Origin: Microbacterium sp.
Lineage (GTDB): Bacteria; Actinomycetota; Actinomycetes; Actinomycetales; Microbacteriaceae
DNA: 64,000 nucleotides
Assembly: GCA_031177765.1 (NCBI GenBank)
Contig: JAPSKH010000001.1
Coordinates: 110,017 to 174,016 of the forward strand
Reading direction: 5' to 3'
The notes beneath the pieces were generated by a model. That model saw only the letters and a program-made list of their open reading frames with translations. It was not told the origin of the DNA and searched no databases. A program made the position numbers and the translations under genes. Positions 58,141 to 64,000 of this stretch are shown piece by piece; position 1 is the first letter of the stretch, and each line of letters starts with the position of its first letter.

Positions 58141-59997
58141 TCAGACGTCGGCCAGCAGGCTCTGACGCTCCACGTCGATCTCGCGCAGCCGCAGCCGGAT
58201 GCGGCGCCCATCCTCCGAGTCCGCCGGCACCCGCTGAATCGCCCCCAGCAGCTCCTGCTTCTCCTGCTCCAGCGCCCGCTTGATCAGGTGGCGCGCGAGG
58301 TCCGCTGTCGAGGTGACCGCCTCGTCGTCGTCGAGGGCCGGGAAGTCGCCCGCGAGCAGCTCAGCAGCCAGGCCCCGGTACGGTTCTCGCACGCTCGAGA
58401 CGGCATCCATCGCCCACCCGGGCCGCTGCATGTCCGGCGCGGCGCGGACGGCGGTGCGCACGGCCTCCAGCGCGGGATGCCGGAACGGCAGGTCGAGGGC
58501 TCGGGTCACCAGCGACGACTCCATGCGGTGCCCGAACTGCAGGAATCCCATCAGCGCGTTGCGCTCGAGGCTGACATCCGGATTCCGGGGAAGAGTGGCC
58601 AGCGTGACACGCGTCATCGCCGGCTCGGGAGCGGGATCGGATGTCGCCGACGCAGCGCCGGCCGGGGCATCCCGTCGCGCACCGCGCGCGATGCGCTCGA
58701 CCTCGCGCCGGACGTCCTCGGTGTCCATGCCGAGCCGGCGCGCCAGGACGCGGACGTACTCGGGCTGCAGCAGCGGATCCCGCAGATCGGCGACCACCGG
58801 GGCAGCAGCGCGCAGAGCGCCCACGCGCCCCTCGACGCTGGCCAGGTCGAACCCCGAGATCCGCTGGTCGAGCACGAACTCGACCATCGGGACCTTCGTC
58901 TCGATGAGGGCGCGCACGGCGCCGTCGCCACGCGCGAGCCGGAGGTCGCACGGGTCGAGCCCCTCCGGTCCGGTCGCGACGTACGTCTGCGCGTTGAAGC
59001 GCTTGGCGTCGGCGAACGCACGCAGAGCGGCTTTCTGTCCCGCCGCGTCGGGATCGAAGGTGAACACCACCTCGCCGGCCGCCGAGTCGTCGCCCATGAC
59101 GCGGCGCAGCACCGTGATGTGATCGGACCCGAACGCAGTGCCGCAGGTGGCGATCGCCGTCGTGATCCCGGCGAGGTGGCACGCCATGACGTCGGTGTAG
59201 CCCTCGACGACCACGACGCGATGATCGCGCGAGATCGCACGCTTGGCCAGGTCGAGCCCGTACAGCACCTGCGCCTTCTTGTAGATGGAGGTCTCGGGCG
59301 TGTTGAGGTACTTCGGGCCCGGATCGTCGTCGTACAGCTTCCGCGCACCGAATCCGATGACCTGACCGGTGACGTCCCGGATCGGCCAGATCACGCGGCC
59401 CCGGAATCTGTCGTACACGCCCCGCTGCCCCTGGGAGACGAGCCCGGCGGCGCTCAGCTCCTCATCGGAGAACCCCTGCGCACGCATCGCGGCATGCAGT
59501 CCCGACCAGCCCTTGGGTGCGTACCCCACGCCGAAGTGCGCCGCCGCGCCGGCGTCGAAGCCGCGCTGCCCGAGGAAGCGCCGCGCCGCATCGGCGTCGC
59601 CGCCGGCCAGCTGCGATCGGAAGTACTCGGCCGCGGCCGCGTTCGCCGCATACAGGCGGGCCCGGCCGGAGTTCTCCGGAGCCGCCCCGCCGTCCTCGTA
59701 ATGAAGGGTGTACCCGATGCGCGCGGCCAGCCGCTCGACCGCCTCGGTGAACGACACATGGTCCATCGCACGCAGGAAGGAGTACACGTCGCCGGACTCC
59801 CCGCACCCGAAGCAGTGGTAGAACCCCGCCTGCGGGCGGACATTGAAGCTCGGGCTGCGCTCGTCGTGGAAGGGACAGAGTCCTTTGAGGGCCCCGACGC
59901 CCGCGGATTTCAGCGCCACCCGCTCGCCGATGATGTCAGCGATGTTCGTGCGCGCCTTGACCTCTTCCACGTCCGCCTGTCGGATGCGCCCGGCCAT
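58141..59997 (-). CDS. dnaG: DNA primase
   Basis: DnaG makes RNA primers at the replication fork. The 618-residue protein has the N-terminal zinc ribbon with Cys41, His44, Cys62 and Cys65 (CPFH...CFGC). Its Toprim catalytic core has Glu265 (VVVEGYTDVM) and the Asp pair 315/317 (FTFDPDAAG). A C-terminal helical DnaB-binding region follows, ending in ERQSLLADV. The ATG at 59997 is the normal start (MAGRIRQADVEEV), overlapping the dgt stop by one base (TGATG). The longer open frame upstream is a shadow of dgt. This dgt-dnaG order is common in actinobacteria. Confidence 0.96.
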   Translation of the reverse strand: MAGRIRQADVEEVKARTNIADIIGERVALKSAGVGALKGLCPFHDERSPSFNVRPQAGFYHCFGCGESGDVYSFLRAMDHVSFTEAVERLAARIGYTLHYEDGGAAPENSGRARLYAANAAAAEYFRSQLAGGDADAARRFLGQRGFDAGAAAHFGVGYAPKGWSGLHAAMRAQGFSDEELSAAGLVSQGQRGVYDRFRGRVIWPIRDVTGQVIGFGARKLYDDDPGPKYLNTPETSIYKKAQVLYGLDLAKRAISRDHRVVVVEGYTDVMACHLAGITTAIATCGTAFGSDHITVLRRVMGDDSAAGEVVFTFDPDAAGQKAALRAFADAKRFNAQTYVATGPEGLDPCDLRLARGDGAVRALIETKVPMVEFVLDQRISGFDLASVEGRVGALRAAAPVVADLRDPLLQPEYVRVLARRLGMDTEDVRREVERIARGARRDAPAGAASATSDPAPEPAMTRVTLATLPRNPDVSLERNALMGFLQFGHRMESSLVTRALDLPFRHPALEAVRTAVRAAPDMQRPGWAMDAVSSVREPYRGLAAELLAGDFPALDDDEAVTSTADLARHLIKRALEQEKQELLGAIQRVPADSEDGRRIRLRLREIDVERQSLLADV

Positions 59998-61358
59998 CAG
60001 ACCTCCCCGCGGGCGTGCGCGTCCACGGGACGCGCTCCCGGCGACCACACACCGAGGGATGCGGCGTCCACGGGTGCGACGAGCGCCCCATGCCAGGCGA
60101 TCGCGAGCTGGTCGGTCAGGCTCGCGACCTGATCGACGATGACACGCCGGCGTGCGGCATCCGTCTGGGCCGCGTCGAAATCCGCCGCGTGCAGGGGATC
60201 GAGTGCTTCCGGTCGTTCCCAGAGCGCCGTCGCGAGGCGCTTGAGCACGCGTCGCTGCTCCCTGTACAGATCCTTGCGTCCCTCGATGGACACCACGAAG
60301 GCGCCGATGATGCCCTTGAGCACCGCCATCTCGGCCTCCACGACGCGCGGCACGACGAGGTGCCCGCGGTACCGGGTGAGGATCGACGTCGCATACGCTT
60401 CGCGCGTCGCCGTCGTCGCCGCCCGGGCGAAGCGCCCGATGAGGTCGGACGTCAGGTTCTTCAGGCGTGCCAGCGCCGGGCGCGTCCCATCGAAGGAGTC
60501 GATCCATTCCGGCATGCGCATCAGGCGATACAGCGCATCCTCGAGCTCGTCGCGCGCGAAGTCGAACCCCACCCAGGACTGGATCGCCGTCAGCAGCGCG
60601 TCATGCGCGGCCGGGTCGGCGAGCCGGGCGGGGTCGAGGTAGCCGTTGACGACGGCGTCCTCGAAGTCGTGGACCGAGTAGGCGATGTCATCCGAGAGGT
60701 CCATGACCTCCGCCTCGATGCAGCGGACGCGGCCCGGGGCGCCGTCGCGCATCCACCGGAAGACGTCCTCATCGTCCGGGTACACGCCGAACTTCAGACG
60801 GCCGCCGGGGTCGGGCAGCGGGTGCTCGGCCGTCCACGGGTATTTGCAGGACGCGTCCAGGCTCGCCCGTGTGAGGTTCAGCCCGAAGCTGCGCCCTTCG
60901 CCGTCGATGACCTTCGGCTCGAGCCGAGTGAGGATGCGCAGCGTCTGGGCGTTGCCCTCGAAGCCTCCGATCGACTCGGCCCATTCGTTGAGCGCGCGCT
61001 CCCCGTTGTGCCCGAACGGCGGATGACCGAGATCGTGGGTGAGGCAGGCGGTGTCGACGACGTCGGCCGCGAGCTGCAGCGCCGTCGCCAGCTCGCGCCC
61101 GACCTGGGCGACCTCCAGCGAATGGGTCAGACGGTTGCGGGCGAAGTCGGCGGGGCTGGCGGGACTGAGCACCTGCGTCTTGGCGGCCAGTCGTCGCAGC
61201 GCCGCGGAGTGCAGGACGCGGGCCCGGTCGCGCGCGAAGTCGTCGCGCTGGGAACGGTGCTGCTCGGAGTGGTAGCGCGCGGCGTCGGCGTCGTCGTACC
61301 CGGCGGGTCGCTCGGACGCGCCGGCGACCTCAGCCGCCACTGTGGTCGAGTTCCGCAT
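59997..61358 (-). CDS. dgt: Deoxyguanosinetriphosphate triphosphohydrolase-like protein
   Basis: This 453-residue HD-domain enzyme hydrolyses dNTPs, especially dGTP, and so limits the nucleotide pool. The HD motifs are RLTHSLEVAQVGREL (His79) and CLTHDLGHPPFGHNGE (His108-Asp109). DLSDDIAYSVHDFEDA further on is typical of Dgt-like proteins. It is encoded between dusB and dnaG. The start at ATG 61358 overlaps the dusB end by 29 bases; GTG 61340 is an alternative with an 11-base overlap. The upstream open frame is a dusB shadow. Confidence 0.93.
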   Translation of the reverse strand: MRNSTTVAAEVAGASERPAGYDDADAARYHSEQHRSQRDDFARDRARVLHSAALRRLAAKTQVLSPASPADFARNRLTHSLEVAQVGRELATALQLAADVVDTACLTHDLGHPPFGHNGERALNEWAESIGGFEGNAQTLRILTRLEPKVIDGEGRSFGLNLTRASLDASCKYPWTAEHPLPDPGGRLKFGVYPDDEDVFRWMRDGAPGRVRCIEAEVMDLSDDIAYSVHDFEDAVVNGYLDPARLADPAAHDALLTAIQSWVGFDFARDELEDALYRLMRMPEWIDSFDGTRPALARLKNLTSDLIGRFARAATTATREAYATSILTRYRGHLVVPRVVEAEMAVLKGIIGAFVVSIEGRKDLYREQRRVLKRLATALWERPEALDPLHAADFDAAQTDAARRRVIVDQVASLTDQLAIAWHGALVAPVDAASLGVWSPGARPVDAHARGEV

Positions 61359-62499
61359 CGGCCAGGGCGCAGGATGCCTCGACGCCCAGTTCCCGCGAGT
61401 CCAGCCAGCCGTCCGGCAGCGCCGGGCGCTTCGGCGTGCCCGCGCGGCCCCGCTGACCCTCGGCCGCCGCACCCGGGTAGGGGGCATCCAGGTCGAGCGT
61501 CGCGAGCAGCTCGTCGATCTCGGCGAGGGTCGAGACGGTCGCGAGGCGGGCGCGCAGATCCCCGCCGACCGGGTAGCCCTTGAAGTACCACGCGACGTGC
61601 TTGCGGATGTCACGGCAGCCGCGTCCCTCGTCGTCGAAGAACTCCACGAGCAGCTCCGCGTGTCGGCGGAACGCGTGCGCGACGAAGCCGAGCGTCGCGT
61701 CGACCGGCTCGGCGGGGGCAGCGCCGGGCACGCCGAGGGCGCGCGCCAGATCGCCGAACAGCCAAGGCCGGCCCAGGCATCCGCGCCCCACCACGACACC
61801 GTCGCAGCCGGTCTCGTCCATCATGCGGACCGCGTCGTCGGCCGACCAGACGTCGCCGTTGCCGAGGACCGGGATGCTGGTCACCGCCTCCTTCAGCGCG
61901 GCGATCGCCGCCCAGTCGGCGTGACCGGAGTAGAACTCCGCGGCGGTGCGCGCGTGGAGCGCGACGGCTGAGACGCCGGCGTCCTCGGCGATCCGCCCGG
62001 CGTCGAGGTAGGTCAGGTGGTCGCCGTCGATGCCCTTGCGCATCTTGACGGTCAGCGGGATGTCGCCCGCTGCCCGGGCGGCGCGCGTGACGATCTCCCG
62101 GAAGAGCCCGAGCTTCCACGGGAGGGCAGCGCCTCCGCCCTTGCGCGTCACCTTGGGCACGGGGCATCCGAAGTTCAGATCGATGTGGTCGGCGCGATCC
62201 TCTTCGACGAGCATCCGCACCGCGGCCTCGGTGGTCGCCGGGTCGACGCCGTACAGCTGGATGGAGCGCGGCGTCTCGGATTCGTGGTGCGTGATGAGGC
62301 GCATCGTCGTCGCGTTGCGCTCGACGAGCGCGCGGGTGGTGATCATCTCGCTCACGTAGAGACCCGCACCGTATTCACGGCACAGCCGCCGGAAGGCGGT
62401 GTTGGTGATGCCCGCCATGGGAGCGAGCACCACGGGCGCATCGAGCTCGATGGGCCCGATGCGCAGCGTGCGCGCGGGAGCGAGGGCAGTGGTCACCAT
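61330..62499 (-). CDS. dusB: tRNA-dihydrouridine synthase
   Basis: DusB reduces uridines in tRNA using FMN and NADPH. The 389-residue protein has the Dus start (VVLAPMAGITNTAFRRLCRE), the catalytic Cys112 in DLNFGCPVPK, RKGGGAALPWKL and GNGDVWSADDA. The FMN-binding strand VVVGRGCLGRPWLF is also present. Its C-terminal ~60 residues continue to the overlapping dgt start. The ATG at 62499 opens the dusB-dgt-dnaG transcript. The tRNA position modified cannot be read from sequence, and bacterial DusB enzymes usually act on U17. Confidence 0.93.
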   Translation of the reverse strand: MVTTALAPARTLRIGPIELDAPVVLAPMAGITNTAFRRLCREYGAGLYVSEMITTRALVERNATTMRLITHHESETPRSIQLYGVDPATTEAAVRMLVEEDRADHIDLNFGCPVPKVTRKGGGAALPWKLGLFREIVTRAARAAGDIPLTVKMRKGIDGDHLTYLDAGRIAEDAGVSAVALHARTAAEFYSGHADWAAIAALKEAVTSIPVLGNGDVWSADDAVRMMDETGCDGVVVGRGCLGRPWLFGDLARALGVPGAAPAEPVDATLGFVAHAFRRHAELLVEFFDDEGRGCRDIRKHVAWYFKGYPVGGDLRARLATVSTLAEIDELLATLDLDAPYPGAAAEGQRGRAGTPKRPALPDGWLDSRELGVEASCALADAELDHSGG

Positions 62500-62576
62500 G
62501 TCATTCTCCCAGACTCCCGCTGAGCACGCGCAGAGCGCGGCCGGCTGTGGACGAGCCCTCGCGATCCGGGAGGCCG

Positions 62577-62582
62577 TAGCCT
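62577..62582 (+). promoter_or_regulatory. Putative -10 of a leaderless gpx transcript
   Basis: TAGCCT lies 6 bases before the ATG at 62589 with no ribosome binding site. It follows the same pattern as at several other genes here. Confidence 0.4.
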
Positions 62583-62588
62583 GAGGTC

Positions 62589-63092
62589 ATGACCGAGGCG
62601 ACGACGACCGACCTGCGTGACATCCCGTTCCGAACCGCCGACGGCGCCACCTCGACGCTCGCCGACTACGGCGACCGGGTGCTGCTCGTGGTCAACGTCG
62701 CATCCCGATGCGGGCTGACGCCGCAGTACGAGCAGCTCGAGCACCTGCAGCGCGCCTACGCCGACCGCGGGTTCACCGTTCTGGCCTTCCCGTGCAACCA
62801 GTTCATGGGTCAGGAGCCGGGGTCGGTGGAGGAGATCCTGGAGTACTGCTCCACGACGTGGGGCGTGACCTTCCCGGTCTTCGACAAGATCAAAGTCAAC
62901 GGCAGTCATGCCGCTCCGCTCTACAAGGCGCTCAAGAGCGCGCGGGATGCCGACGGCAAGAAGGGCCGGATCATGTGGAACTTCGAGAAGTTCGTGATCA
63001 CGCCGGCCGGCGACGTGCACCGGTTCCGTCCGGCCGTGAAGCCCGACGACCCGGCCATCGTGCGCGTGATCGAGGAGAACCTCCCCCGCTGA
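62589..63092 (+). CDS. Glutathione peroxidase family protein
   Basis: This 167-residue thioredoxin-fold peroxidase has the catalytic Cys41 in VNVASRCGLTPQY, where animals use selenocysteine. Its partner Gln71 is in FPCNQFMGQEPG and its Trp in IMWNFEKFVI; the resolving Cys87 is in EYCSTT. Actinobacterial enzymes of this type usually take electrons from thioredoxin rather than glutathione, since mycothiol replaces glutathione. Its start, ATG 62589, is probably leaderless. It converges with the DsbA-type gene 10 bases after its stop. Confidence 0.94.
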   Translation: MTEATTTDLRDIPFRTADGATSTLADYGDRVLLVVNVASRCGLTPQYEQLEHLQRAYADRGFTVLAFPCNQFMGQEPGSVEEILEYCSTTWGVTFPVFDKIKVNGSHAAPLYKALKSARDADGKKGRIMWNFEKFVITPAGDVHRFRPAVKPDDPAIVRVIEENLPR

Positions 63093-63102
63093 CGCGTGGG
63101 CG

Positions 63103-63783
63103 TCAGCCCTCCACGCCGGCGGGCTCACGGTGTTCGGCCCACACCTGACGAACGATCTGGGCGAAGGCGGAGGCCGGCTGCGCTCCCGAGACCCCGTACT
63201 TCCCGTCGATCACGAAGAACGGCACGCCGTTGATCCCGTACGCGCTGGCCTGCGCCTGGTCCGCGCGCACCGCCTCGAGGTAGCGCCCGCTGCGCAGCGC
63301 CTCGCGGGCGGCCTCGCCGTCGAGCCCGGCATCGGTTGCGAGCGCCACGAGGTCGTCCTCGCGGCCGACGTGGCGACCCTCGGTGAAGTAGGCGGCCATG
63401 AGTCGTTCGGCCATCTCATGCTGGCGTCCGTGCTCCTTGGCGAAGTGCAGCAGCTCGTGCGCCTTGACCGTGTTGGTGTGCTTGAGGATGTCGAAGCGGT
63501 ATTGCAGGCCCGCCTCGGCGGCGACGCCGGTGACGCGCTCGAGCATCTGCTCGGCCTGGTCGCGGGAGATCCCCTTGTGCGTGGCGAGGTACTCGGCCTC
63601 GCCGCCTTCGAAGTCGACGGGCGTGTCCGGCGCCAGCTCGAACGAGTGGAACGTCACCTCCACCGCGGGGGCGTCGTCGTCGCGGGAGGCTTCGGCCAGC
63701 CCGTTCTCGAGATTCCGCTTGCCGATGTAGCACCACGGGCAGGCGATGTCGCTCCATACGTCGATTCTGATGGCGTCCGTCAT
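63103..63783 (-). CDS. DsbA family oxidoreductase, FrnE-like
   Basis: This 226-residue thiol-disulfide protein has a CPWC active site (Cys15, Cys18) in WSDIACPWCYIGKRN. The FrnE-type C-terminal region is YGINGVPFFVIDGKYGVSGAQ, with the cis-Pro loop VPFF. No signal peptide is seen, so it is cytoplasmic, as FrnE relatives are. In other bacteria such proteins aid redox repair or polyketide processing. It is the last gene before the isoprenyl synthase end, which lies on the same strand 28 bases upstream of its start. It converges on the glutathione peroxidase gene. Confidence 0.9.
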   Translation of the reverse strand: MTDAIRIDVWSDIACPWCYIGKRNLENGLAEASRDDDAPAVEVTFHSFELAPDTPVDFEGGEAEYLATHKGISRDQAEQMLERVTGVAAEAGLQYRFDILKHTNTVKAHELLHFAKEHGRQHEMAERLMAAYFTEGRHVGREDDLVALATDAGLDGEAAREALRSGRYLEAVRADQAQASAYGINGVPFFVIDGKYGVSGAQPASAFAQIVRQVWAEHREPAGVEG

Positions 63784-63811
63784 GCTGACAACAGCGCCGG
63801 GCGACCCGGAT

Positions 63812-64000
63812 CTATTCCGCCGAATGCGCTCGCGCGGCCGTGGTCGCCTGCGGTGCGTCGACGGCCCCGCCGAAGCGGCGCTCGCGGCCGAGGTACAGGT
63901 CGATCCCGCGCCAGAGGTCCACGCGGGTGAAATCCGGCCAGAGGGTGTCGAGGAAGACGAACTCGGCGTACGCCGATTCCCAGAGCAGGAAGTTGGAGGT
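63812..64000 (-). CDS. uppS: Isoprenyl (undecaprenyl) diphosphate synthase, C-terminal part, cut by the window edge
   Basis: The last 63 codons of this cis-prenyltransferase are visible in one open minus-strand frame, which has no start in the window. TSNFLLWESAYAEFVFLDTL, then WPDFTRVDLWRGIDLY and RERRFGGA, are the conserved C-terminal region of UppS. It makes the lipid carrier of cell-wall synthesis, usually C50 or C55 in actinobacteria. The stop is TAG at 63812-63814. Only family membership can be supported from this fragment. Confidence 0.9.
   Translation of the reverse strand, partial: TSNFLLWESAYAEFVFLDTLWPDFTRVDLWRGIDLYLGRERRFGGAVDAPQATTAARAHSAE

Noticed and set aside
58132..60132. 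666-codon plus-strand frame opposite dnaG
   Set aside because: Antisense of a primase with complete zinc and Toprim motifs.

Overview
The window is GC-rich (roughly 70%) chromosomal DNA of an actinobacterium. A family-level guess of Microbacteriaceae (Microbacterium-like) is inferred from gene content and order; no 16S gene is present. Supporting content: DUF4191 and DUF3145 proteins, polyphosphate glucokinase, the glnA1 / glnE-glnA2 arrangement, a class A RNase P RNA, the fasR-fabD-fabH-acpP-fabF type II fatty acid cluster next to aceE, and several genes that look leaderless (TAGNNT followed 6-7 nt later by the start codon). No insertion sequence, prophage, CRISPR array or replication origin was seen.

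Layout. 1-5.3 kb: the end of a 2-oxoacid dehydrogenase E2 gene with a repetitive Pro/Ala linker, an unknown membrane protein, DUF4191, an RDD protein, and glnA behind a GlnR-like box. 5.4-11.4 kb: a minus-strand accessory operon (GNAT, ABC ATPase, FtsX-type permease, a 28-codon MFS relic, an NTF2-like protein, a CPBP protease) facing a TetR gene. Two identical inverted repeats lie in the shared promoter. 11.6-18.2 kb: small hypotheticals, glnE, glnA2, ppgK and rnpB. 18.2-23.4 kb: a cell-wall anchored protein with a structured leader, a DUF4012 protein, a PolA-type polymerase, a zinc-ribbon coiled-coil protein and tRNA-Val. 23.4-31.2 kb: aceE, the PucR-type regulator and the FAS-II genes, which together turn pyruvate into acetyl-CoA and acyl-ACP. 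31.3-36.9 kb: DUF3145, an iron-box-preceded Fe(II)-dioxygenase-like gene, a lone DUF262/DUF1524 (GmrSD-like) gene and a PTS EIICBA transporter.

36.9-52.8 kb is the most distinctive region: two tightly overlapping, divergent gene arms around one promoter region. The left arm holds a ROK regulator, two Gfo/Idh/MocA oxidoreductases, a class III aminotransferase and two TIM-barrel amidohydrolases. The right arm holds a sugar-type ABC importer without its ATPase, an NAD-dependent epimerase/dehydratase, a DapA-family aldolase, a 2-hydroxyacid dehydrogenase, a third Gfo/Idh protein and a Tat-exported propeller-like protein. It reads as a complete uptake and catabolic locus for a sugar or sugar-acid derivative whose substrate cannot be read from sequence.

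52.8-64 kb is housekeeping: a CAT-anticodon tRNA, a DMT/NIPA-like transporter, peptide deformylase, an Hsp20-peroxiredoxin-glutaredoxin-thioredoxin stress cassette, tRNA-Asn, an ABC ATPase, the dusB-dgt-dnaG operon, a glutathione peroxidase, a DsbA/FrnE protein, and the C-terminus of an isoprenyl (undecaprenyl) diphosphate synthase running off the right edge.
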